Assembly: GCA_001599595.1 (NCBI GenBank)
Contig: BCHH01000003.1
Span: forward strand, 1,796,263 to 1,860,262
DNA from: Beverwykella pulmonaria
Taxonomy: Eukaryota; Ascomycota; Dothideomycetes; Pleosporales; Melanommataceae
Reading direction: 5' to 3'
DNA: 64,000 nucleotides
Part shown: one piece after another, positions 1 to 10,953 of the stretch
How positions within the stretch are numbered: position 1 is the first letter of the stretch
How the letters are laid out: every line of letters begins with the position of its first letter
Position numbers and translations under genes: made by a program
Notes under the pieces: model-generated
What the model was told of the DNA's origin: nothing
Seen by the model: only the letters and a program-made list of their open reading frames with translations
Databases searched by the model: none

Positions 1-941
1 CCTTGGTGCTTGTATTTAAAGGATAAGTGCCGTGTGGAAACCACTTTTTGTATATATCCTGCGGTTTGGGGGGCACTGTTGAGTAGAGAGTGGATGGGAG
101 AAGAGGTGAGGTGAGGAGAGGTGGACAGATGAATAGGGGCTTAATGGTGAAAAGAGTCTTTCAATATTCAAAGTGCGTAGTATGCCTGATTGTAATTGCG
201 TGTGATTGCGAGTTCAGTAAAAGTGCGCTTAGCTACATATGAGCGCTCAAGTCCTGATGGTGCATGCCCACATACATCCCTATACAGAGGGTTCGAGATT
301 TCTAAAACAAAATCGGCATCTGTTCACACTCGTACATAGCTGCATAGCTGCGAACATTCTGTGCTGGTGAGTGGGTCGTTGGTATTGGCTTCGAGGGGCA
401 CTGGGATATATTCAATCAAAGCTGGAGTGTTGTATTGTCCAAAGCCTACATGGTTCCGCTGGAGAGTACACATCATTCTAGCAGTCCTCACAAAATCGCT
501 GCTTGTTGGATCGTGGATGGGCTGTGAGCCGCTATTCTACGTCTAGTGTTGTTCATGTTGATTTTTGGAACATATCATCAATGTAGGACTATTTCCAACC
601 GTAGATTTGTCTACTCTTTCGCCCTGTTCGACATCGGTATAGCCAACCCAAGACACCCAGGATTGGTATGGGGACAATCAAAATGTAGGAAAAGTATTGG
701 GGACTAGACGCTACTAGCACACTTGGTGATGTAGATATTATAGTGTTCATGTTTACAAAGTAACAGAGTCAAGGACAAGCTGGGTGTTCAAGAGTCGTAG
801 TATAATTTCTCTAATAACCCTAAAGCGCTACAAACAGCAAACAAGTAAGTAGTCGGTCCGGACTGCCATGTCTATCATGTCATGTCCAGAATTTACCTCA
901 TCGGTCTCGTGTCATAATCCATCCTTCCGTTGCAATTTTTT
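1..941. other. Intergenic, downstream of eIF3d
   Basis: No gene is supported here. Only short open frames without recognisable content occur. The stretch lies 3' of the minus-strand eIF3d gene and is AT-rich in its second half. Confidence 0.6.
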
Positions 942-2807
942 TTACTCCTCGCCCTCTTCTTCGGCGATCTGGCTCTCCTCGGCTTCCTCCTCAAAAGTGT
1001 GTTCCGGTACAGCGTAGAGACGGAGAACAGACTTGTTCGGGTCCTTCACGAGCACGTACTTGCCTTCCTCCATCTTGAGACACATGTCGACAATGGTGCG
1101 CACGATGGCCCATCCGTTGTTGAGATTCAGTGCCATTTGGTTAGCGAAGTCGCGGGGTTTGTTTGTAAGGACCCCAAGGATGACGTGGTCGTTGTTGTTC
1201 TTGGGGTTTGTTCGAGAGACAAATCTAATGTATATTAGTTAAGATATCTCGGCAAGTCTCTCAAAAAATGGTGGTAACCTACCCAAGCTTCATGGTATCA
1301 GCCTTAGCGAGAATGCTCTGTACTGCCCATCGTGCCAGCTTGCAGCTGTTGTTCTTCATCTCAGTCGCAAGAACGGCGCCTCTTTGGCTCGCCAACTTCG
1401 TCCGCCAGTCTAGTGCACCGCCGCTTCCTTGTGCCTTGTTATCGAACTCGTTTAGAGCCTTGATCGTCATATACTGGTCTTCTCCGTTGATGTTGTTCTT
1501 AACCACGGCATCAAGCTCTGTCCGCACAATCAAATGTAATGGCTGCTCATCCTTCTCTAGTGAGAGATCAAAACGGCGGTACCTGTAGGCTTTTGAGGCA
1601 GGTGGGTCGGTTTCGACTTCCTCGTTATAGAACGGATGCTCGTGGGTCATGTCGACCTTGGAAGTCTGTGACTCGGATACGACTTGGAGCGGGAAGATGT
1701 TGTTGATGTGGGTAGCCTCCAGCATGAGCGCACCAGGGCTATTCATGGCATCTTTGTTGCCCTCTGAGATCTCTAATGGAGCATCTGTTGCGTTCTCGTT
1801 CACGGTAACCATGTCCAGATTCGACCCATCTCGCTTGTCAATGAAGACCTTGTTGCCTCTCCGAGAAATGACAAGATCCCAAGAGTACACTGACTTGGTG
1901 GCGCACATCAGCATGGACAGGATGTTGTCTGTAGCAAAGATAGTGGCCTCATCCTTCTCAGCAAGCTCTTGTATAATCGGATCGCTCGAGGTAGTGACGT
2001 TGTAGGCTGCACGCTCAAGGACATTGAGTTTTCGCTCGGAGGTTTTGGCACCAGGCTGCTTGTCGTAACTCCGGTCATAGTAATACAAGAAGCCGTAGCT
2101 GTCGAGGTCCTCGCCATCGCCGGTATCAAGGTTGAGCTTGCTAAGGCGAGAGAAGTCGATCTCCTCCACGACGGTCCAGTCAGGCTTGACCTGAACGGAC
2201 GCATCGCGGTTCCGCTGTGGCTTGTCGTCTCTCCACCCGAACCGTCGTCCACCTCGTCCACCTCGTCCGCCACGGTTATCGTACTGCTGTCCTCCGCGAC
2301 CGCCGACACGTTGGAAGGTGCCTCGCCCGCCGCGTTGCTGTGGTCCACCCCGCTGTCCTCGTCCGCGAAACACGGTGCCGCCTCCCCTTCCAAATCCGCG
2401 GCCCCTGGCTGAAGTTCGGCTGTTGTCTACGACAGAGAATGTGGCCTCTTCTTCGGCGGCTGCAATGGCGAACGGGTTCGTCTGCTGGTTTGCACCGTAC
2501 ACTTGTTGATCTGTGGGGTAATCGTTAGTTGATTTCTTTGGAAAATGAAGAGGAAGCCGCATGACGCGGTACAAGGACCGGAAATTGAGAAATCCTCACC
2601 CCTATAGTTGCGGTTGCCGTACTGTTGGCGTCCTCCCCTCTCGCGATCCTTTCCTTCTGTCCAGTCGGCCATGCGCCCCAGTTTGTCGGCCTTCGAGTAT
2701 GCTGCATACGGGACGCCCTCGAGCATGGTCTCGGTCGAGACCGGCGGTCCCCAGCCATCATTGCTGGGCAATGCGGACACGAGATCCAGGAGGGATGCGG
2801 GAGCCAT
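942..2807 (-). CDS. Eukaryotic translation initiation factor 3 subunit D
   Basis: This subunit of the cytoplasmic eIF3 complex helps recruit mRNA to the 40S ribosome and can bind the cap. I read three exons: 2600-2807, 1283-2510 and 942-1224, giving 572 residues, the usual family length. Introns 2511-2599 and 1225-1282 have GTGAGG..CAG and GTAGGT..TAG ends and keep frame. The N terminus has the family pattern NDGWGPP, then [17 protein letters not shown]. An Arg/Gly-rich (RGG) linker lies at about residues 100-170. The C terminus is acidic ([16 protein letters not shown]). The start at 2807 is chosen because [20 protein letters not shown] is the conserved beginning. The gene looks intact and is divergent from the next gene. 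Family identification rests on recognised conserved segments, not on a search. Confidence 0.93.
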
Positions 2808-3157
2808 GGTATCTGCTTGTCAGTGGGTGCTGGGTTTTTGTCGCGAGGCATGCGATTTGGTGCGCGCGCCAAAATTGGGAACTCTTGGCACGCTAGGAGC
2901 ATCATCAAGCCGATCCGAGAGGTGGGATGTGGAAGTCACGACTAGTTCATTCCTTCACCTCACCTAATGTTCCACTGGATCTTGGATCGCTGACCGACTC
3001 ACACTACCTTGAGGCCTATATAAGTGCAAGACCATGGCCTGTTATCAATGCTTAACGTACCTTCGAGTTGGCAACCACCTCACTTACAGTACCACTTCAA
3101 CCGGGCCTGAGTTTCTTTTGGAGGATACTCTAATTCTATAATCCGCATATCTGCAGC
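2808..3157. promoter_or_regulatory. Bidirectional promoter region with a TATA-like box
   Basis: This 350-bp gap separates the eIF3d start (minus) from the start at 3158 (plus). A TATATAAG-like box lies near 3017-3024, about 135 bp before the plus-strand ATG, so it could drive that gene. The boundaries are inferred. Confidence 0.4.
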
Positions 3158-4423
3158 ATGGATGAAATCTTAGTTCATATATCCGCGCCTGCCACCCGAC
3201 AGAATGATCACTTGTACCGCTCTTTAGCCGATGCATATGTCAACTTCGAGCCGTACGAACAGAGCTCTGTTGAGGTGCCTGAGAACAAAAATGATCGAGG
3301 AATTGCTGATACAACGAAGCTGAACGCTACCCCAATACCGACTCTTGGTGGATCTATCCATGCCCAGGTCGACTTGCCCGTGTCAAACGCGAGTGGAGAT
3401 GCCTATGGCAGTTTCCCCTCTCAAATATCCTCCGAGAATTGCGTTAACAGCCTCAATCGCTCAAATGTTCAACACTCCTTTGGGCAGTCGGCGGAGTTTG
3501 ATCCGCTCCCCCCTACGAACAGGCTTGAACAGCTGGAACGCATTCAAGTAAATTTGAGAAAGCAGAAGGATCCGAGGTTGGCTGCACTGTGTGAACAGCG
3601 TTCCAGTCTTAGATCATCTAATTTTGCTGGCGATTTGGACACAAGATTTATTGAAGATTCACAATTGGCCGCTCAAGCTATAGAGAGTCAGCTTTACGAG
3701 AATGAATCATCGACTTCAGAGGACACTTCGGAAGACGAATCGACTGGAGAGGCTGGTGCTCGTTCTCTTTGCCCTGTAAACCCTATCGAGCTACTGCCGA
3801 CGTCTCAAACATTGGTAACATCGCATAGGGCCAACGAAGAGCCTGGTAGCAGCACCGAACTGGCGTTTACTCTGCGCAATGTCCGAACGGCCACCGATGG
3901 CACCCAAGACAGCTTGAGCAATCTGAACACCCCTTCTGGATCACTTGACTTCAGTAAAGTCCCGTTCGAGGTCTTTCCTCCGGCTCCTAAGATTTCTATC
4001 AACACTCCTGGTTCACTTCCGTCGCAGATTACAGCACATCTCAAAACAATACAAATGCAGAATTCGAAGCGTTTCAAGCCCTCAAAGACCTTCCGAAATT
4101 TAGATGCCGACGAACGCGGTTACTGGCTAGTTGAGAGTGCAAACTGGCCCCAGAAGATTCAATATGAATTTTGGTTATCTCTTTGCGAACATGTTCGTTG
4201 CGGTAGGTTTGGCTGGGGGGTAACGTTATTTCGGGACACACCGAACAATCAAACCACGGTGTCACGGGCGACACATGAGCTTGGATCTGTTCGTCTTTAT
4301 TGCTGGGGGGAGATTGTGGAGCACATTTGGCTGTCGCTATGGATTTGCAGCAGAGGGAAGATCGCAGGATCGGGATCAAGATGGTTTGATGCTGGGGACA
4401 GCGTCGTGATTCGGGTCCCATAG
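3158..4423 (+). CDS. Conserved fungal protein of unknown function
   Basis: An intronless frame of 421 residues. The first 300 residues are Ser/Asn/Glu-rich and probably disordered, including an acidic run around residues 185-200 (SSTSEDTSEDESTGE). The last 110 residues are the ordered part, with patterns such as NLDADERGYW, ANWPQKIQYEFW, GRFGWGVTLFRD, LGSVRLYCWGE and HIWLSLW. I recognise this C-terminal block as one that recurs in hypothetical proteins of filamentous ascomycetes, but I know of no assigned function. It contains several conserved Trp and Cys residues and no membrane segment. A TATA-like box lies about 135 bp upstream. The N-terminal start is the first ATG of the frame and is not independently supported. 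Confidence 0.75.
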   Translation: MDEILVHISAPATRQNDHLYRSLADAYVNFEPYEQSSVEVPENKNDRGIADTTKLNATPIPTLGGSIHAQVDLPVSNASGDAYGSFPSQISSENCVNSLNRSNVQHSFGQSAEFDPLPPTNRLEQLERIQVNLRKQKDPRLAALCEQRSSLRSSNFAGDLDTRFIEDSQLAAQAIESQLYENESSTSEDTSEDESTGEAGARSLCPVNPIELLPTSQTLVTSHRANEEPGSSTELAFTLRNVRTATDGTQDSLSNLNTPSGSLDFSKVPFEVFPPAPKISINTPGSLPSQITAHLKTIQMQNSKRFKPSKTFRNLDADERGYWLVESANWPQKIQYEFWLSLCEHVRCGRFGWGVTLFRDTPNNQTTVSRATHELGSVRLYCWGEIVEHIWLSLWICSRGKIAGSGSRWFDAGDSVVIRVP

Positions 4424-4878
4424 GAACAGGGCATTGTATCGTATTACAAATGAAAGCTCATTTTCTTTGGAACTATCAATCTGGAGTTTGGACGAAGTAG
4501 ATGTACACTGAGATAGAATTGTTCTGTTCCAAGAGACCAACTTTGGAAACCCGACAGCTATTATTACATTTACTTACCCGGACATTGGACAGAAGACGGA
4601 AGACAACATTGCGAATTGAGAATTGCTTCCCTCTTTGCTCACAGATTCGATCTTGGAGAATAGGTGTCTTGAAACGTGCAGATCTTTGACATTGTTGCCC
4701 AAAATAGATGAAGCCCGGGCGGCGCGGCGGCTTTGGTGAAACGACACTTTTGCCAAGCCAATGTATTCAGCACTCGCGAAAGGGACAACGCGTTTGTCTC
4801 ACCTCTCGAGCAAGTGCTCATTACCTTCACTATCCTTCTTACCTGCCATGTGAGCGCTTGTCCCGATAACCAAACACA
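4424..4878. other. Intergenic
   Basis: This spans the 3' end of the unknown gene and the promoter of the phosphodiesterase gene. Short overlapping frames have no recognisable content. Nothing else is seen. Confidence 0.5.
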
Positions 4879-7100
4879 ATGTCCACCGTTTCGAACGACG
4901 ACGCCAGCAGAGCAGCCGGTTCAGACTGGCCCAGCGCAGATGAACGCACCCTCTACGACCACCCAACCGACGACGACGAACGATACGATGACGGGAGACC
5001 GTCTGCAGAGCTATTAGAAGGGGACCATGATATTCTAGAATCGGAGGATGAGAGAGAGCGGCTCCTGACTACGAAACAAGAGGGGATTTCGGGGCTATTC
5101 AGCAAGAAGGAGGGCGTGAGGATTGGGAGACCGGAAGGAAAGAAGCCCAGAAGCGGCAAACGAAAAGAACGGAAGAGAGGCCAGAATGAGGAATCGAGTG
5201 AGCTCATGTACGAAATAGAAGAAGGGGTTGGTGTATCGAATTCGAGTCTGTCGAGGGGCTCGTCCGAGTCCGACCAACAGCGGTTGTTTGCGACAGCATC
5301 TCATAGGAAGGTATGCTCAAGCCTTTGGACTGCATTCTACAAGATTTAACGCGTGGTAACAGTCAAGACGGTCGCGCATGTGGCGGCGCATCACTATATA
5401 TCTTTCCATTACCGTCCTCTTCCTTGTCCTCTTGTTTGGGGCGTATCGACTTTCTAAGCCAGCTCGCCCGGTGGCTGTCGCGACGATGGTGTCGAACGGA
5501 ACCTCACTTTTCGCTCCTACCACTATATTGATATCGCTTGACGGGTTCCGGGCCGATTTTCTATTCCGCGGCCTCACTCCCACCCTGAACAAGTTCATCC
5601 AGGACGGCATTTCTCCCCAATATATGCTGCCAAGCTTCCCGAGCGTAACATTCCCGAATCACTATACAATGGCTACTGGGCTATATCCTGAGGCACATGG
5701 CATAGTGGGGAACAAGTTTTGGGATCCGTCTCTGAAGAAAGATTTCTATTACACCGACCCGGAGAAGAGTCTACAGCCTCATTGGTGGGCCGGGGAGCCT
5801 CTCTGGGTGACGGCAGAGAGACAGAACGTTCGCGCTGCAATCCATATGTGGCCCGGTTCAGAGGCGCATATCAGCCATATCGAGCCTACTTATGTGGACA
5901 GGTACAACGGCACAGAGGTGCTGGATAAGAAGGTTGACCGCATTATGGGTCTGCTCGACATGCCGGGTCCTATGGACCCTGCGGCCAAAGCGGACCAGCC
6001 ACGGCCTCAGCTTATAGCCGCCTATGTTCCCAACGTAGATGGCGATGGACATACTTACGGCCCCAATAGCACCGAGATCCGACAAACCATAAGAAGTGCG
6101 GATACTATGCTTGGCTCCATCCTTGACGGGCTGCGAGAACGCAACTTGACCGGAATTGTAAACGTGGTAGTTGTTTCTGACCACGGTATGGCCACTACAG
6201 ATGTCACAAGGCTCATCCAGTTGGAAGATTTGATCGATCCGAATGAGCTGGAGCACATTGATGGCTGGCCGCTGTACGGACTGAGGCCCAAAAAGCCCGA
6301 GGATCTTGGCCGTCTACACAAGCAGCTAGTCGAGAAAGCCAAGACAAATCCGAATATTGAAGTCTATCTCCGCGACGTGGATATGCCCGAGCGGTATCAC
6401 TTCTCGAAGAATGAACGCATAGCTCCCCTCTGGATCGTCCCGAAGACTGGTTGGGCTATTGTGGACAAGAGTGAATTTGATGTCGTAGAGGGGAAAAAGA
6501 AGGGCGAAGTCTATCACCCACGAGGTCTCCATGGCTACGACCACGAGCATCCGCTTATGAGGGCCATCTTTGTGGCTAGAGGTCCAGCGTTTCCTCATAC
6601 GCCGAACAGCCGCATGGAACCCTTCCGTAAGTGCCCAAGCTCTACCGCGCTGGCTTTATCACTAACATGATGGAATAGAAAACATCGAGCTCTACAACAT
6701 AATCTGCGACTCAATCGGCGTTATTCCAGTGCCCAACAACGGCACCCTCCGCCTCCCTCTCAAACCCGTCGGTCTACACACAGACCCCGAGACGCCACTA
6801 AACGAAATCCCCGCCGATCCTGTGCAAACGTCAAGCTTCCTAGGCGCGACCACGATGACCTCGTTCTCCGGTTTGACGGCATCTGCATCAGGGCTCGAAG
6901 ACGCTCTATCCTCGGTCCACTTCTCATCAAGCCAGTACAGCACACCGGCCACTACGCCGACATCAAGTGTTCCGCCGGCAGCGTCGACTACGACGGAGTC
7001 GTGGTGGGAGTGGCTGACACATAAAGGAGAGAATGTGGAGAACTGGGTGGATGATTTCTTGCATAAACACGTTCCTAATAGTACGGAGAAAGGAAGTTAG
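4879..7100 (+). CDS. Type I phosphodiesterase/nucleotide pyrophosphatase (NPP family), type II membrane protein
   Basis: Exons 4879-5310, 5363-6626 and 6679-7100 give 705 residues. The first ~150 residues are a charged cytosolic tail, followed by a Trp-Arg-Arg stop and one membrane helix at about 153-171. The ectodomain then has the alkaline-phosphatase-fold signature: LISLDGFRADFL with the metal Asp near 204, and SFPSVTFPNHYTMATGLYPE, whose Thr near 240 is the expected nucleophile. VPNVDGDGHTYGP, VVVSDHGM and GLHGYDHEH carry the other metal ligands. The family cleaves nucleotide phosphodiester or pyrophosphate bonds outside the cytosol. In fungi such proteins act in the secretory or vacuolar lumen or at the cell surface. 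The exon 1-exon 2 join is phase 0 and puts the helix in frame. Several NxS/T sites fit a glycosylated lumenal domain. No defect is seen. Confidence 0.92.
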
Positions 7101-7722
7101 GTGGGATGGAGAGTGTGTTGTAGAGATGGTTGGGGATGGGCGTTTGGGACGGCATTGTTATTAGATTAGTTTGGGTTTGTGAATGTGATACCCTTTCGTT
7201 CTACTTGAGCGCATAAAATCCTTGTATAACTTTCCTGCGTGTTTGTGTAGGATGGAGAAGCGCATGTGCTAGCAGCAATCTTGGAGTGACGCAGGTTGCC
7301 ACTGCATGGCTGACTCGTGAATGGCGGCATCTCGTGACAAGTGGAAGCGTCCAGATGTCTAGGCTCGTGCCTGGCAAGAAGGGCTCGGAATTTCTAGGCC
7401 GAGGTCCAGTGCCACGGTCTGTGAACGTCGGCCAACGTCAACGACTCCCCATTAACGCCCCCTTCGCTCTGCAAACCCACAACCCTCTCTTATCACACTC
7501 GAGACACCCCTCCCCACTTGCGCGTATTTTGATTCTTCTTCGGCGGTGTTCTGGGTCGAGTTTGCGCATATCTTTGTTTACAAATCCAGCCGGCGAACCC
7601 CGCAAACTCGGAGCACGCCAGCCTCTTTTCACGTCGGCGCCATCCAAAACCGTGCCCCATCCATCGCAACCCTCACACACGCTCCCTGATGACGGCGCGG
7701 TGAGTCTGCAACACTGGGAGAG
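7101..7722. other. Intergenic and Pex13 promoter
   Basis: A 622-bp gap. A 218-residue open frame from 7286 crosses into the Pex13 gene but has no recognisable content, so it is left out. The part before 7723 is presumed promoter and 5' leader. Confidence 0.5.
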
Positions 7723-9144
7723 ATGGCTTCACCATCACCGCCAAAGCCGTGGGAGACGAGTGGAGGTGCAACCAGCGCCTCGGTCGGTCAGTAGCCGGAG
7801 ATTCTCGGCGCAACGAATGCGAAGACTCACTGCTTCATATAGGACTCACTGGATCAAGCTCAAGCAACAACACGATGACTACGTCGAATCCTCCTCCACT
7901 GCCCGAATTACCCAGTGCGCTCAGCTCCGCCGCCAACCGTAACGCCTCCAACTACTCGACCATGAACGCTAATCGGTACGCATCTCCTTACGGTGGCGGC
8001 ATGGGTGCGTACTCTTCTCCATACGCTCGGATGGGCGGCATGGGAGGTATGGGCGGTATGTACGGCGGAGGTTACGGTGGCATGGGCGGAATGGGTATGG
8101 GCGGGATGTATGGGGGCATGGGAGGTATGGGAGGCATGTATGGGGGGATGGGGATGCCGGGCGATCCAAACAACCCACAAAGCCTTACACAGTCGTTCAG
8201 CCAGAGCACACAAACAACCTTCCAGTTGATCGAGGGCATTGTCGGAGCATTTGGCGGGTTTGCGCAGATGCTGGAGAGCACCTATATGGCCACGCATTCC
8301 TCCTTCTTTGGTAAGTCTGTCAATCGATATGCGAAGGCTCAGTGCTGACTCGATGCGCATAGCTATGGTATCGGTTGCAGAGCAGTTTGGCAACCTCCGA
8401 CAAACACTGGGCTCAGTCCTCGGCATATTTACAATAATGCGGTGGATACGAACAGCCATTGCGAAACTCACAGGACGACCTCTACCAGCGTCGTCGAAGG
8501 AGTTGACACCTGCGAGTTTTGCCGCCTTCACGGGACGCCCTATCGATGGCGCGCCAGCCGTGCCAAAGCCCTCTAAGAAGCCGTTCATCATGTTCATGCT
8601 AGCCGTTTTCGGTCTCCCATATCTCATGGGCAAGATGATCAAAGCCCTGGCGCGATCCCAGGAAGCAGAAATGAAACGAAGAATGGAAGCGGATCCGCAA
8701 GCATTTGGCGAGCCACTAGACCCGAATAAGCTCGAGTTCTGCCGGTTGCTCTACGACTTTACCCCAGACACCAACATGAGCGCCGTGCAAGGCCTCGATC
8801 TTGCAGTTAAGAAAGGTGACATGGTGGCTGTCCTCAGCAAGACGGATCCAATGGGAAACGCCTCAGATTGGTGGCGGTGCCGCGCTCGAGACGGACGAAT
8901 GGGATATCTGCCAGGTGTTTACCTCGAGGTAATCCAGCGCAAACAACAAGCCCAAATTACAAGTGGAAGCCAAGCCGGCAGTCCAACAGGCAGCAGGCTT
9001 CAGACGATGACAAACAGCAGCATGCCCGGAAGCAGAACCGCAACAATGACGGAGACCAAGGTGTTGGAAAAGGCTCCAAAGGTGGAAGGAAAGGCGGGTG
9101 ATATGGGCGTGGAAAGCTTCCAGAAGGGGGCATTTTATACATGA
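7723..9144 (+). CDS. PEX13: Peroxin 13, peroxisomal import docking protein
   Basis: Pex13 is a peroxisomal membrane protein of the docking complex that receives Pex5 and Pex7 with their cargo. I read exons 7723-7786, 7843-8310 and 8363-9144 (437 residues). The start at 7723 was chosen because ATG there gives MASPSPPKPWE, the usual fungal Pex13 beginning. A 56-bp intron (GTCAGT..TAG) then bypasses a stop and joins in phase 1. A Gly/Met/Tyr-rich repeat of MGG, MYGG type follows at about residues 75-125. Two hydrophobic stretches are near 190-205 and 250-268. The C-terminal SH3 domain, about 302-370, has LEFCRLLYDFTPD, DWWRCRARDGRMGYLPGVYL. The tail is basic and Ser-rich. The first donor is slightly atypical, so exon 1 is the least certain part. 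Confidence 0.92.
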
Positions 9145-9722
9145 TGAGCGAGCTTATTCTTACCGACAATTTCTTTGATTCATCTGTGGCATATTATCCA
9201 CCTTACCTAGGTACGGTCCGGTTTCTTTTGGGATGGACTATGGGAGGTGAGGGTTTCAGTGTATAATGTAGGATTGGGAAAAGCTTCTAGTATTGGCGCT
9301 TAGATGAAGGTTGTTTGCGTAGACATGCAAATGTTATGGGACTGTTATTCGCACGCTTCGAAACCTCCTCCAGATTGCAAGGCATCTACGGATGGAAGCA
9401 AGCCACCCTCATCACGTGTCAGCTCGGGAGCCTGGAGCTTCCGACTGCAAGGAGCTTGCTGTGACCCTCACCAACAAACCGAAATTATCCTCGCAAACAG
9501 CTCCGGATGTGACACCTGCCAAACCTACTGGCCTGTTTTATTCTTACTAACAATAATCCTACAAAAGCATTCATAGGCGTGTTCCTTCCTCCACTGCAAA
9601 CGCCACCGTTGCCTTCATACTGCTGCCCCGCTGTAGTCTAAACGACTTGTCAACGTGCCCGCCATATTTACCACCCGCTGCTAATTTGCGCACGACTAAC
9701 GACTTCGAGGTGTGCTGTTAAG
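9145..9722. other. Intergenic
   Basis: Holds the 3' end of Pex13 and the promoter of the E2 gene. A 90-residue frame at 9304-9576 lacks any family resemblance and is omitted. Confidence 0.5.
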
Positions 9723-10351
9723 ATGTTTGCGTCCAAAAGGCTCTCCAAGGTATGCTGCGCCGAGGTCTCAACTTTCACGGCTGTAGACTGACAATGGCAT
9801 ACAGGAACTGTCCAAGGTATAGCGAACCGCCAGGACAAGGCTAAGGACAATACTAAATCAAAATAGCTGCACGACAAGCTTCCGCCCGGCATCACCCTCA
9901 TCCAAGCAGACGACTTCAAAGAATGGCTCATGGACATTCGAGTCATCGACTCAAACCCATTGTACGAGAACGAAGTCTATAGACTGAAGTTTGTGTTCAG
10001 CCAGTCCTATCCCATCGAGGTATTCCTCCCTCCCTTCTCTTTCCTATCTTCTACCTCGTCCGGGCGTTGACTCCCCTCCTCCAGGCCCCAGAAGTCGTGT
10101 TCGTGAGAGACGACGACCACCCCATCCCATGGCACCCGCACGTCTATTCCAACGGCATCATCTGCCTCGACCTCCTCGACCGCCAGGGCTGGAGCCCCGT
10201 ACACAATGTTGAGAGCGTTTGCGTCAGTCTGCAGAGCATGCTGACGAGCAACACGAAGAAGGAGCGGCCGCCGGGCGACGAGAACTTCGTCAAGTACAAT
10301 AAGCAGAGGCCCAAAGACATCAATTTTGTATTTCACGATAACCAGGTGTAG
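9723..10351 (+). CDS. Ubiquitin-conjugating enzyme E2, UBE2W-like
   Basis: Four exons, 9723-9749, 9805-9816, 9867-10019 and 10085-10351, give 152 residues, a minimal E2 core. Exon 2 is only 12 bases (ELSK). It is needed to make the N-terminal helix KRLSKELSKLHDKLPPG, which fits the E2 fold. The active-site region is HPHVYSNGIICLDLL with catalytic Cys near residue 91. The WSPVHNVESVCVSLQSML and KKERPPGDENF segments and the His-Asp-containing C terminus (FVFHDN) match the UBE2W branch better than other E2s. UBE2W-type enzymes attach ubiquitin to the N-terminal amine of disordered proteins. Whether this fungal protein does so is inference. Introns are 55, 50 and 65 bases, all phase 0. Confidence 0.88.
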
Positions 10352-10953
10352 CCCGATGGCGTGGCTCAAAGAAACGACTGCGACGGGGGCTTTCTGAGAC
10401 TTGGAGTGAGAAAGCATTGGGTTCACTGGTGTCACGGTTATGCATGGTATGGGACATGGCGTTGACTTACGGCTGTTTGAACAATGAGCATTGCAATGAG
10501 TCTCAGGGCAAGGGATTGCTTTAGACGTGCTATGGAACTTATTTTACTTTACCGTTACAGGTACTCTTGTGCCGAACTACTTCAACAGTCCATAACTGAT
10601 GCCTGTCAATGCTAGCTCGTTTCTGCGTGGATATCAGGATACCTAAGCCAGAACTCGCACTGTCAAAACTGTACCCTACCCAACACCAAAGTTCAGAGAA
10701 GAAACTACAACGGGTGCCACCTGTCTGGATCAGAAAATCTGAGAGCGGTTTTCCAGCCCTCGGCAATCGATAACGCCTAAACGGAACAACAATTCGCCAG
10801 TGCCAAGATCTCTACTAGCGCGAGAAGCTGGAATTTTCCTGACCGTGCGCAAACGCAAACGCAAAAAGTAGTTGACCGCCGCCTTCTTCTTCTTCTCAAC
10901 TCTATCCTCTCCACTCCACTCCCTCTCCTACCACCTACACACCTATCCTCATA
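10352..10953. other. Intergenic and Hsp70 promoter
   Basis: Nothing coding is seen. The last 150 bases are pyrimidine-rich on the plus strand (cttcttcttct, ctctcc), a common feature before highly expressed fungal genes. This is presumed promoter and leader of the Ssb gene. Confidence 0.5.

Noticed and set aside
2222..2509. Proline-rich and arginine-rich frames opposite eIF3d
   Set aside because: They are antisense shadows of the RGG-rich linker of eIF3d.
7286..7942. 218-residue frame overlapping the Pex13 start
   Set aside because: It runs through the Pex13 first exon and intron in another frame. The MASPSPPKPWE start explains this region better.
10820..10845. Heat-shock-element-like GGAATTTTCC before the Ssb gene
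   Set aside because: Only one imperfect palindrome is present, and Ssb-type genes are usually not heat-induced.
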